Source: Hwanghaeella sp965227365 (GTDB taxonomy: Bacteria > Pseudomonadota > Alphaproteobacteria > UBA8366 > Aestuariispiraceae). Taken from it: 64,000 nucleotides of DNA. The notes beneath the pieces were generated by a model that was not told where the DNA came from, did no database searches, and was given only the letters and a program-made list of their open reading frames with translations. Positions 50,555-58,746 of this stretch are shown here, piece by piece (within the stretch, counting starts at the first letter, position 1; each line of letters starts with the position of its first letter). Location of the stretch: the NCBI RefSeq assembly GCF_965227365.1, contig NZ_OZ245754.1, positions 1,488,001 to 1,552,000 on the forward strand, written 5' to 3'. The position numbers were made by a program, and so were the translations under genes.

Positions 50555-51931
50555 ATGTCTGATTGGAAATTGTCCCATAGGACCCCGGTGCGCGGGGTTC
50601 GGTCCGGGGGCGGCCGGCTGACGGGCGCCATCCTGGCGCTCGCCCTGTTGGGCGGCTGCAGCCTGACCGAGGAATGGTTCGGCGATCCGGAAGCGCCGCC
50701 GCTGCCGGGACAGCGTATTTCCGTCATCATCGAATCCGGCGCCGTTGAACCGGATCCGCGGCTTGCGGATCTGGACGTGCTGCTGCCGCCGCCCTACGCG
50801 AACACCGCCTGGCCGCAGGCCGGCGGTTACGCAGACCATGCGATGCATCACGTCAAGGTCGCCGACGGTCTTTCCCGGGCCTGGAGCCGGGATTTCGGGG
50901 CAGGGTCGGAAGGGGATCAACGGATCCTGAGCGGCCCGGTCTCGGCCAACGGACTGGTCTTCACCATGGACCGGGATTTCATCATCCGGGCCTGGCGCGT
51001 CGATACCGGCGCGGCCGTCTGGGAATTCGACCCGCAGGTCCCCGAGGAAGACGAAGAAGCCTTCGGCGGCGGCCTGGCCTATGACGACGGGAAACTTTTC
51101 GCCAGCACGGGCTTCGCGCAACTGATCGCGATCGATGCCGCACAGGGCACGGAATTGTGGCGGGCCAATCTGCCCGGGCCGATGCGGGCGGCGCCTTCCG
51201 CCGGCAGCAACACGGTCGTGGCGATCACCATTGATAACCAGGCAAGCGGGTTCAACGCGACCACCGGTGAACTGGCCTGGACCCATTCCGGTTTCTCCGA
51301 AACGGCTGGTCTGCTGGGCGGGGCGAGCCCGGCAATCGAAGGCAATACGGTGGTGGTGCCCTATTCGTCGGGCGAACTGTTCGCGTTGCGGCTGGGAACC
51401 GGCCGCGCCATCTGGTCCGATACGCTGACCACGGTCCGGCGCGTCGACACCCTGTCGACGTTGGCCGATATCCGGGGACTGCCGGTCATCGACCGCGGCG
51501 TGGTCTATGCGGTCAGTCATGCCGGCCGGACGATCGCGCTGGACGAACGCACCGGCGGCCGCGTCTGGGATCAGCAACTGGGCGGTCTGCAAAGCCCCTG
51601 GATCGCGGGCGAGTTCCTGTATCTGATCACGACCGAGGGCAATCTGCTGTGCCTGACGCGCCGTGGCGGCCGGGTGAAGTGGGTTTCGAGCCTGCCAATC
51701 TGGGAAGATCCGGAAGACAGGCAGGACCCGATTTCCTGGGTCGGTCCCATTCTGGCCGGGGACCGTTTGCTGCTGGCCAATAATTTGGGCGAAGTCTGGG
51801 CGGTTTCGCCGTATAACGGCAAGGCGCTGGGCAAGATCGACGCCGGATCGCCCATTCGTGTGCCGCCGATCGTGGTGAACGGCACCGTCCTCTTGCAAAC
51901 CGAGGGCGGCAGCCTGCTGGCCTATCGATAA
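50555..51931 (+). CDS. bamB: Outer-membrane assembly lipoprotein BamB
   Basis: 458 residues from the ATG at 50555. Signal and lipobox LALALLGGCSL, then PQQ-type beta-propeller repeats (GLVFTMDRDF, GAAVWEFDPQ, GTELWRANLPGPM, GGRVWDQQLGG). BamB helps the BAM complex insert outer-membrane proteins. It starts 20 bases after the YfgM-like gene and precedes der by 21 bases. The protein is longer than E. coli BamB. Confidence 0.92.
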   Translation: MSDWKLSHRTPVRGVRSGGGRLTGAILALALLGGCSLTEEWFGDPEAPPLPGQRISVIIESGAVEPDPRLADLDVLLPPPYANTAWPQAGGYADHAMHHVKVADGLSRAWSRDFGAGSEGDQRILSGPVSANGLVFTMDRDFIIRAWRVDTGAAVWEFDPQVPEEDEEAFGGGLAYDDGKLFASTGFAQLIAIDAAQGTELWRANLPGPMRAAPSAGSNTVVAITIDNQASGFNATTGELAWTHSGFSETAGLLGGASPAIEGNTVVVPYSSGELFALRLGTGRAIWSDTLTTVRRVDTLSTLADIRGLPVIDRGVVYAVSHAGRTIALDERTGGRVWDQQLGGLQSPWIAGEFLYLITTEGNLLCLTRRGGRVKWVSSLPIWEDPEDRQDPISWVGPILAGDRLLLANNLGEVWAVSPYNGKALGKIDAGSPIRVPPIVVNGTVLLQTEGGSLLAYR

Positions 51932-51952
51932 GATCCGGCCTGGCTAGAGAAA

Positions 51953-53428
51953 ATGACCGAATTCACAGTCGCTATCATCGGACGCCCCAATGTGGGCAAG
52001 TCGACGCTGTTCAACCGCCTGGTGGGCAAACGGTTGGCAATCGTCGACGACACGCCGGGCGTCACCCGCGACCGCCGCGAGGGCCCCGCGAAAATCGGCG
52101 ACCTGCGCTTTCGCGTGATCGACACGGCAGGGCTTGAAGACGCGACCGACCAAAGCCTGGAAGCCCGGATGCGCCGGCAGACGGAACTGGCCCTGGAAGA
52201 GGCGGATTTGGCCTTTTTCCTGATCGACGCGCGCGCCGGCGTGACCCCGCTGGACGAACATTTCGCCGGCGTGCTGCGCAAGGCGAAGACGCCGGTGGTC
52301 CTGCTTGCCAACAAATGCGAAGGACGCGCCGGACAGCCCGGCCTGCACGAATCCTTCAAACTGGGGCTGGGGGAGCCGGTGCCGGTTTCCGCCGAGCATG
52401 GCGAGGGCATGAGCGACCTTTACGACGTCGTCCGGGATGCCAAGGAGCTTTGGACCGGCGGTGACGAGGACGGTGCGGAATCCGACGAGGATATCGAGGA
52501 CCGCATTGAGAAGCTGCTGGCGGAAAACGAGGACGGCGAAATCGACGAGGAAGCGTTGGAAGCCGCTTTCGAGAAGGAAGCCGCGCCGCGCAAGATGAAG
52601 CTGACCATCGTCGGCCGTCCGAATGTCGGCAAGTCGACCCTGATCAACCGTCTCGTCGGATCGGACCGTCTGCTGACCGGGCCGGAAGCGGGAATTACCC
52701 GCGACTCCATCGCTCTCGACTGGACCTGGAACGGCCGGCCGATGGAACTGGTCGATACGGCCGGGTTGCGCAAAAAGGCCCGCGTCAGTGAAAAGGTGGA
52801 GCGCCTGTCGGCGGCCGATACCTTGCGCGCCATCCGGTTTTCCCATGTCGTCGTCTTGCTGCTGGACGCGGCCGATATGCTGGAGAAACAGGATCTGACC
52901 ATTGCGCGCCAGGTTCTGGAAGAGGGCAGGGCGCTGATCATCGCGGCGAACAAATGGGACGCGGTCGACGACCGCCAGGAAGCACTGCAGAAGTTGCGCG
53001 ACCGGATCCTGCGGTCCCTGCCTCAGGCCAAGGGCGTGCCGGTCATGACCGTTTCCGCCCTGCGCGGGCAACGGGTGGATGCCCTGATGGACACCGCGTT
53101 CGAGGTCTATGACCTGTGGAATACGCGTATCCCGACCAGCGCCCTGAATCAGTGGCTGGCCGACAATGTGGAAGCGCATCCGCCGCCGCTGGCCCGGGGA
53201 CGTCGCATCAAGCTGCGTTACATGACGCAGGCGAAGAGCCGCCCGCCGACCTTCGTGGTTTTTGCCTCGGTCCCGGAATCCCTGCCGGACAGCTACCATC
53301 GCTATTTGATCAACAGCCTGCGGGAAACCTTCAATCTTCCCGGCATCCCCTTGCGCCTGTTGGTGCGCCGGGGCAAAAATCCCTTTGCGCCGGGCGCCAA
53401 GGGCGCTGGGCGCCGCCGCGGCCGGTGA
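51953..53428 (+). CDS. der: Ribosome biogenesis GTPase Der (EngA)
   Basis: 491 residues. Two G domains: first GRPNVGKSTLFNRL, DTAGLED, NKCEGR; second GRPNVGKSTLINRL, DTAGLRKKARV, NKWD. A C-terminal KH-like domain follows (GRRIKLRYMTQA, then RETFNLPGIPLRL). Between the G domains lies an acidic linker (DEDGAESDEDIED). It acts in 50S subunit assembly. It is last in the yfgM-bamB-der block. Confidence 0.96.
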   Translation: MTEFTVAIIGRPNVGKSTLFNRLVGKRLAIVDDTPGVTRDRREGPAKIGDLRFRVIDTAGLEDATDQSLEARMRRQTELALEEADLAFFLIDARAGVTPLDEHFAGVLRKAKTPVVLLANKCEGRAGQPGLHESFKLGLGEPVPVSAEHGEGMSDLYDVVRDAKELWTGGDEDGAESDEDIEDRIEKLLAENEDGEIDEEALEAAFEKEAAPRKMKLTIVGRPNVGKSTLINRLVGSDRLLTGPEAGITRDSIALDWTWNGRPMELVDTAGLRKKARVSEKVERLSAADTLRAIRFSHVVVLLLDAADMLEKQDLTIARQVLEEGRALIIAANKWDAVDDRQEALQKLRDRILRSLPQAKGVPVMTVSALRGQRVDALMDTAFEVYDLWNTRIPTSALNQWLADNVEAHPPPLARGRRIKLRYMTQAKSRPPTFVVFASVPESLPDSYHRYLINSLRETFNLPGIPLRLLVRRGKNPFAPGAKGAGRRRGR

Positions 53429-53437
53429 CGCAGGCCC

Positions 53438-53479
53438 GGTGTTCGTATGCCAGTGTTGCAATGCCGGTGTTCGAATGCC
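53438..53479. repeat. 14-bp tandem repeat, three imperfect copies
   Basis: GGTGTTCGTATGCC, AGTGTTGCAATGCC and GGTGTTCGAATGCC lie side by side just after the der stop codon. Low complexity; function unknown. Confidence 0.6.
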
Positions 53480-53582
53480 GGCGGCGATGCACCCCATTGC
53501 CGGAAATCGGCGCCCAGACAGTGAAGCATGCAAACGACGCAGGATCTCGGATCGGATGCCAAACATCAGCGAAACGGGCGTA

Positions 53583-53996
53583 ATGCCGAACATCGTCACA
53601 CCGCTCAAACGCGGGGCGGTCGCCGCGCTTCTCCTCGTCGCTCTCGCGGGGTGCAATACGGCGAACCTGTTAGCCGGCGGGTCATCGGCCTATGACGGGA
53701 TCTGGGCCGGCCGGATCCTGTTCACCTATGGTCTGGAAAACTGCCCCAAACGCGGCGCGATACGGGCCGAGATCCGCGGCGGTAATCTGGATGCCGAATT
53801 GCGCTGGCAGGATGGCATCGGCGACATGGACGGTACCATCGCCGAGGACGGGCGCCTGATGGGCAGCGACATGTCGAGGAAGGGGTTTAACTTCGCCGAG
53901 GCCGAAGGCCGTTTCGAGGAACGAACCGCCAAGGGCACCTATGAAGGCAAGAAGTGTCGGGGCACGTGGGAATTGCAGAAAGTCCGTAACCTCTGA
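53583..53996 (+). CDS. Putative lipoprotein, unknown function
   Basis: 137 residues from the ATG at 53583; ATG 53556 is another option. A lipobox (LLLVALAGC) sits at residues 16-24. The mature domain of about 113 residues has strands and a cysteine in LENCPKRGAIRAEI, plus TYEGKKCRGTWEL. No family is assigned. It lies between der and the agmatinase-like gene on the same strand. Confidence 0.72.
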   Translation: MPNIVTPLKRGAVAALLLVALAGCNTANLLAGGSSAYDGIWAGRILFTYGLENCPKRGAIRAEIRGGNLDAELRWQDGIGDMDGTIAEDGRLMGSDMSRKGFNFAEAEGRFEERTAKGTYEGKKCRGTWELQKVRNL

Positions 53997-54029
53997 CGGT
54001 TGCGGCGGTGAACGAGGGGATCGTGTGTA

Positions 54030-54995
54030 ATGAGTAAGGATAAGAAGTTCCGGCCGGTTTCAGGCACCGTATTGCCGCGGTTCGCGGGTATTCCCACCTT
54101 CATGCGGTTGCCGCATGTCTCGGTTGATGAGGCGGACCCCGTCGATATCGGCATGATCGGGGTGCCGTGGGACGGCGGCACGACCAACCGCGCCGGGGCG
54201 CGCCATGGACCGCGCCAGATGCGCGATCAGTCGACGCTGATGCGGAATGTCCACCACGTTACCGGCATCCGCCCCTATGAACTCGCCAATTGCGCCGATC
54301 TCGGCGACACGCCAGTGAACCCGGTCGATCTGATCGATACGCTGAAGCGGGTGGAGGACTTCTACAAGGGCGTTCATGCAAAGGGCGTCCTGCCGTTGAC
54401 CGCCGGCGGCGATCATCTGATCACCCTGCCGATCATGCGCGCCATCGCGGATACGTCCCGGCCGCTGGGCATGGTGCATTTCGACGCCCATACCGATACC
54501 TGGGACCGCTATTTCGGCGGCTATGAATATACCCACGGCACCCCTTTCCGCCGCGCCATCGAGGAAGGCCTGCTGGACCCGAAACGGACGATTCAGATCG
54601 GTATCCGCGGCGGGCTCTATACGCCGGAAGACAAGGATTGGGGCCTGGCACAGGGCATCCGGGTCGTTGAGATCGAGGAGTATTTCGATCTCGGTCCGGA
54701 AAAGGTCGGTCAGCTGGCGCGCGAGGTCGTCGGCGACGGCCCGGTCTATGTCAGTTTCGATGTGGACGGTCTCGATCCGGTCTACACGCCGGGCACCGGC
54801 ACGCCCGAGATCGGCGGCTATTCCACCCACGACGCCCAGAAAATGCTGCGCGCCTTGCGCGGGCTGGACATTGTCGGGGCCGATGTCGTCGAAGTGTCGC
54901 CGCCTTTCGATCCGTCCGGGGCGACGGCGCTGGTCGGCGTCACGATGATGTGGGAACTTCTTTGCATGATGGCGGAGAAGGTCGGCGCGCGCTGA
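54030..54995 (+). CDS. speB: Agmatinase/guanidinobutyrase-like ureohydrolase
   Basis: 321 residues, arginase superfamily. The binuclear manganese ligands are visible: GGDHLI (His), MVHFDAHTDTWD (Asp, His, Asp) and SFDVDGLDPVYTPGTGTPE (two Asp). The N-terminal WDGGTTNRAGARHGP is typical of agmatinase and guanidinobutyrase enzymes. It removes urea from a guanidino compound. The exact substrate (agmatine, guanidinobutyrate or other) is not fixed by sequence. Confidence 0.85.
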   Translation: MSKDKKFRPVSGTVLPRFAGIPTFMRLPHVSVDEADPVDIGMIGVPWDGGTTNRAGARHGPRQMRDQSTLMRNVHHVTGIRPYELANCADLGDTPVNPVDLIDTLKRVEDFYKGVHAKGVLPLTAGGDHLITLPIMRAIADTSRPLGMVHFDAHTDTWDRYFGGYEYTHGTPFRRAIEEGLLDPKRTIQIGIRGGLYTPEDKDWGLAQGIRVVEIEEYFDLGPEKVGQLAREVVGDGPVYVSFDVDGLDPVYTPGTGTPEIGGYSTHDAQKMLRALRGLDIVGADVVEVSPPFDPSGATALVGVTMMWELLCMMAEKVGAR

Positions 54996-55019
54996 CGCAT
55001 CACCGCCGTTCCGGTCAGG

Positions 55020-57089
55020 TCACTCCGCCGCGCTGCGGGCCTTCTCGGTCGATTGCGCGGCGGGCAGGGTGACCGTGATCCGGGTCCATTCGCCTTCCGC
55101 GCTCTCGATCCTCAACGAACCGCCCATCTGTTCCGCCAGACCGCGCGAAATAGCGAGTCCCAACCCGGTTCCCGGATTGGACGCGTCATGTGCCGAGCCC
55201 GCTTTCTGGAACGGCGTGCCCAAGGTCGGCAGAATATGCGCGGGAATGCCGCGCCCATTGTCTTCGACGGCGATTTCGATGTCCGGTGTCACGTCCGCCA
55301 TGCAGGCGGTAATCGCGATCCGGCCGCCGGGTGGCGTGAACTTCGCGGCGTTGGACAGCAGGTTCAGCAGAATTTGATGGATTGAGCGCTGATCGGCCCT
55401 GAGCGGCGGCAAGGCCTCGGGAATATCGCTGGTCACCGTCAGGTCCGCCTTGCGGATCACCGGCCTTGTCGCGTCGATCGCGTTGCCGACCGCCTCCGAC
55501 AGATTGATGTCCTCGATTTGCAGATCGATCCGGCCGGCTTCGATCCGGGACAGATCCAGTATCTCGTTGATGATCGACAGCAGGTGCTGGCCGCTGGTCC
55601 TGATGTCGCCGGCGTAATGCCGGTATCGTTCCGCGCCGAGCGGTCCGAATGCCTCGCTTTCCAGCAATTCGGCAAAACCGATGATCGCGTTCAACGGTGT
55701 CCGCAATTCGTGGCTCATCGTGCTGAGGAACTGGGATTTTGCCTTGTTGGCGTTTTCGGCCAATTCCAACTGCACCGCCAATTGCTGGGAAAGATCGCTC
55801 AATTCCCGGTTCCGGCGATCGACATCTGTCATGTCGCGCACGATTGCCGTCACCAGGTATTGCGAGCCGATATCCGAATGGCCTAGCCGAACCATGATCG
55901 GAAACAGGCTGCCGTCCCGGCGCCGCCCCTGCAGCAGTCGCCAGTCGCCCATGGTCCGCGCGACCTGCTGGTCCTTGTTCATATAGGCCATGGCCATGGC
56001 CGTATGCGCGTTGCGGTGTTCTTCGGGGACGAGAAGGTTGATCGACTGCCCGACAATCTCGTCGCGCGGCCATCCGAAAACCTTTTCGGCCGCGGCGTTG
56101 AAGGATTGGATGCGTAATTCCGATCCGACGGTCAGGATGGCGTCGGGCGCGTTTTCCAGCACCATCGACTTCCAATGCTCGCGCTGCCGGAAGCGGTCCT
56201 CCAGGATCTTCTGTTCCGTCACATCGACGATGACGCCGCGCACCTGGCCGGGCTTGTCCCCGTCAACCGTTCCGGCGCCCGCACGGTCCTCCACGGTCGT
56301 CAGGTGGCGCATCCACAGCACCGCGCCGCTGCGGGACAGCATTCGATACTCGAATTCGTGCTCCATCCCGTCCGTGGCCGCCCTCCTGTGTTCCTCGACC
56401 GCCTGGTCGCGATCCTCCAGGTGGATCCGACTGGCCCAGAAGCCGGGTTCGAACCAATCGGCCAGCTTGTATCCCAGTACCGATTCCGCGAAGGGGGATA
56501 CGAAGGTGAAGGTCAGGTCCGGGACGGTCGCCTCATACAGGATGACATTGGCGCCGGCGACGATCCGGGAGACGCGGTCTTCCGACCAATCTGGTTTCGA
56601 TGCGCGTGCGCCAAGGCGTGTTGCATCTTGAAGAAACGCGACGAGGTAAAGCGGTTTGCCGTCCGTGTCGATGACGGCGGAAGCCTGGACGCTGTTAAGG
56701 AATGCCGTTCCATCTTTCCGGTAGCACAGGAATGCGGCGGAGGCGGGCTGACCCTGCTGCACATTCGTCTTGAAGTCTATCCATTCGGGCTGTTCGCGAT
56801 CGTCGCCCATCAGGAAGCCGCAGGGGCGGCCAATCGCTTCATCCGCGGAAAACCCGGTGAGGTCCGTGAAAGCCCGGTTAACATAAATCAGGGGCAGGCC
56901 GGGCTGACGATAGTCGGCTACGGCGACACTTTGGTTCAGTTTTTCGAAGACGGATTTCAGTTCACCGAGGGGCGTCGGGGCCTGCATTTCATTGGCGATG
57001 GATTGCGGGCCGGGGCCGCTGTCGGGAGACGCGCGGAACAGACGGAAAATCCCGCCTAGCGCACCCTGCACTGCCTTCGATCCGTCCAT
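55020..57089 (-). CDS. Multi-PAS histidine kinase with a LOV-like first PAS domain
   Basis: 689 residues, no membrane segment. Three PAS domains: about 42-160, 180-300 and 310-430; then HisKA (STMSHELRTPLNAIIGF) and HATPase_c (NLLSNAAKFTPPGG, VEDNGRGI, TGLGLAIS). In the first PAS, the LOV cysteine is kept at C90 (GRPCGFLMGDD), with N122 (FLNSV) and Q154 (FLQDAT) also kept, but the asparagine before YRKDG is cysteine. It may bind flavin. No response regulator lies nearby. Confidence 0.9.
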   Translation of the reverse strand: MDGSKAVQGALGGIFRLFRASPDSGPGPQSIANEMQAPTPLGELKSVFEKLNQSVAVADYRQPGLPLIYVNRAFTDLTGFSADEAIGRPCGFLMGDDREQPEWIDFKTNVQQGQPASAAFLCYRKDGTAFLNSVQASAVIDTDGKPLYLVAFLQDATRLGARASKPDWSEDRVSRIVAGANVILYEATVPDLTFTFVSPFAESVLGYKLADWFEPGFWASRIHLEDRDQAVEEHRRAATDGMEHEFEYRMLSRSGAVLWMRHLTTVEDRAGAGTVDGDKPGQVRGVIVDVTEQKILEDRFRQREHWKSMVLENAPDAILTVGSELRIQSFNAAAEKVFGWPRDEIVGQSINLLVPEEHRNAHTAMAMAYMNKDQQVARTMGDWRLLQGRRRDGSLFPIMVRLGHSDIGSQYLVTAIVRDMTDVDRRNRELSDLSQQLAVQLELAENANKAKSQFLSTMSHELRTPLNAIIGFAELLESEAFGPLGAERYRHYAGDIRTSGQHLLSIINEILDLSRIEAGRIDLQIEDINLSEAVGNAIDATRPVIRKADLTVTSDIPEALPPLRADQRSIHQILLNLLSNAAKFTPPGGRIAITACMADVTPDIEIAVEDNGRGIPAHILPTLGTPFQKAGSAHDASNPGTGLGLAISRGLAEQMGGSLRIESAEGEWTRITVTLPAAQSTEKARSAAE

Positions 57090-57493
57090 GGTTATTCACT
57101 TGTCTCCACAACGCAGGTCGGCGGAAGGCCCCAGGACCCACCAAGGCCTTGGACCGCCCAAGCCCTGGAAACACCCGAGGCACCCGATCGAAAGTCCAGA
57201 CGACCGGGCCCGTCCTTATCCCTGAGAATGATGAAAACAGTCGTCGATACGCGACCAACAAACCAAAACCGAATCGAATACCGGTCAGGGACGGCGAAAT
57301 CTGCCAAAGTCTAATGAAAGTTTCAAACCAAAGAACGGTGCTCCGACGAATTGTCGCAGAAAATGTGTTGTTATTTTGGTGGAGCGGTATTCAGGTAAGT
57401 CTCGAGATGAGCCTTGGCGATCCATGTCGCCTGAAACGACAAAGGGCCCCGTCGAGGGGCCCTTCGGAAACAATCGCTTAAGCGCGATCGTTC
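57090..57493. other. 404-base gap; holds the rpmG terminator
   Basis: Between the LOV-like kinase (start at 57089) and rpmG (stop at 57494). The only clear element is the terminator hairpin at 57442-57464. The kinase promoter probably lies near 57100-57400. Short frames in the gap are not supported as genes. Confidence 0.5.
57442..57464 (-). terminator. Rho-independent terminator of rpmG
   Basis: A 9-bp stem (AAGGGCCCC at 57442-57450, GGGGCCCTT at 57456-57464) with a 5-base loop. On the minus strand it is followed by TGTCGTTTC. It lies about 30 bases after the rpmG stop. Confidence 0.75.
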
Positions 57494-57661
57494 TTATTTC
57501 ATCTTCGATTCCTTGAAGACGACGTGCTTGCGGACGACCGGGTCGTATTTCCGCATTTCGAGCTTCTCGGTCAGATTGCGCGGGTTCTTCTTCGTCACGT
57601 AGAAGAAGCCCGTGTCCGCGGTGCTGACCATCTTCACCTGTAAAGTCGCCGGTTTGGCCAT
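57494..57661 (-). CDS. rpmG: 50S ribosomal protein L33
   Basis: 55 residues, MAKPATLQVKMVSTADTG at the N-terminus, then FYVTKKNPRNL, MRKYDPVVRKHVVF and ESKMK. These match bacterial L33 of the type without CXXC zinc motifs. The ATG at 57661 and TAA at 57494 give the exact length. A terminator lies downstream and a candidate promoter upstream. Confidence 0.95.
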   Translation of the reverse strand: MAKPATLQVKMVSTADTGFFYVTKKNPRNLTEKLEMRKYDPVVRKHVVFKESKMK

Positions 57662-57822
57662 GGGATTACCCTTTCATTCCGAATCCCGGCTTGGGCCGCG
57701 CCCATCCAGGTTAATTCAAATTCATCGACCCATTTCTTCGACGATACCGACAACGGCCCAATCGGTTCGGAAGGGGCCCTGATCGCCCGAGGGCGCATCG
57801 GTATTTCGTGAGTCCGGCGCGC

Positions 57823-57850
57823 AACTTAGGTATTTGTACGGCGAAGTCAA
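57823..57850 (-). promoter_or_regulatory. Candidate sigma-70-type promoter for rpmG
   Basis: On the minus strand, TTGACT (57850-57845) and TAAGTT (57828-57823) are separated by 16 bases. The distance to the rpmG start is about 160 bases, somewhat long. Confidence 0.4.
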
Positions 57851-57893
57851 GCAAAGGAATGCGCCGCATCCCGGCCCGGCTGTTTCCATGCAC

Positions 57894-58652
57894 TCAATCG
57901 CTGTCGGGCCATTTCAGGTCTTCCGGGTCGATCTGCGGCGGATCGCCCGGTCGGTCCTCGCGCATCGCGAAGCTTCTGTTGCGTTGGGTGAAGCAGGGGA
58001 TCGGCCGGTCCGACGGTTCAAACGGCCCGCCGGCAGGGGACCCGGCGCACCAGATCGCCAGGGCCCGGGACAGAACGAAGCGGGTGATGTTCGCCATCGG
58101 ATAGGTGGCGATCACCATCTCCGCCCGATGCCAGGAGACGTCCTCCAATTCCCCGGTCGCGCGGGCCGTGCCGCTGACATGCCGACCGTCGTCGCCGGCA
58201 TCGGCAAGGAAGAATCGGCTGTCGAAGCGGATGGGGGATTCCCGCGGCGTGACGGCGCGCGCGATGAATGCCATCCGGTCGGAGGCGGGCGCCAGTCCGG
58301 CGGCGCGGTAGGCGTCCGCCGCCGCGCAAAGGCCTTCGCCGACGGACCATCCGGCATCCGGCGCGCCCAGAAACACCTCGGCTTCCTCCCAGGCTTCGCG
58401 CAGGGCAGCCCAGACCAGGGCGCCCTGACGTTCCGGCGCTGCGTGGCGGGCCAGGCTTTTCATGGTCTCGGGATGCAGCGCCAGGCCTTGGGACACGGCA
58501 TCGTCGGTGTCGTCCACGGTGCCGCCCGGAAAGACGTAGTAGCCCGGCATGAAGCGCAGGTTCTCGTTTCGGCGGCCCATCAGGACTTCGGGTTTCTCGG
58601 GCGTGCCTCGCAGCAGGACGAGGCTGGCCGCGTCGCGCGGTATCACGGACAT
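57894..58652 (-). CDS. Nudix hydrolase
   Basis: 252 residues. The Nudix core is FPGGTVDDTDD, then after an insertion AALREAWEEAEVFLG, keeping the REX2EE helix. A GG-to-REX2EE spacing longer than the usual Nudix box resembles CoA- or coenzyme-type and NUDT7/8/19-like members. It hydrolyses nucleoside diphosphate-type bonds. Substrate unknown. It is near the S41 peptidase gene on the same strand. Confidence 0.88.
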   Translation of the reverse strand: MSVIPRDAASLVLLRGTPEKPEVLMGRRNENLRFMPGYYVFPGGTVDDTDDAVSQGLALHPETMKSLARHAAPERQGALVWAALREAWEEAEVFLGAPDAGWSVGEGLCAAADAYRAAGLAPASDRMAFIARAVTPRESPIRFDSRFFLADAGDDGRHVSGTARATGELEDVSWHRAEMVIATYPMANITRFVLSRALAIWCAGSPAGGPFEPSDRPIPCFTQRNRSFAMREDRPGDPPQIDPEDLKWPDSD

Positions 58653-58746
58653 GATCAGGCTCCAGCGTCAGAAGGCGCGCGGGCAACGCGTGCACGTTCC
58701 GGAAGGGATGGATGGCTGCCGGGGCGGCAGCGACGGACACAGCCTG

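Noticed and set aside
49808..51898. 696-codon minus-strand frame opposite yfgM-like and bamB genes
   Set aside because: Arginine/proline/glycine-rich shadow of two well-supported genes.
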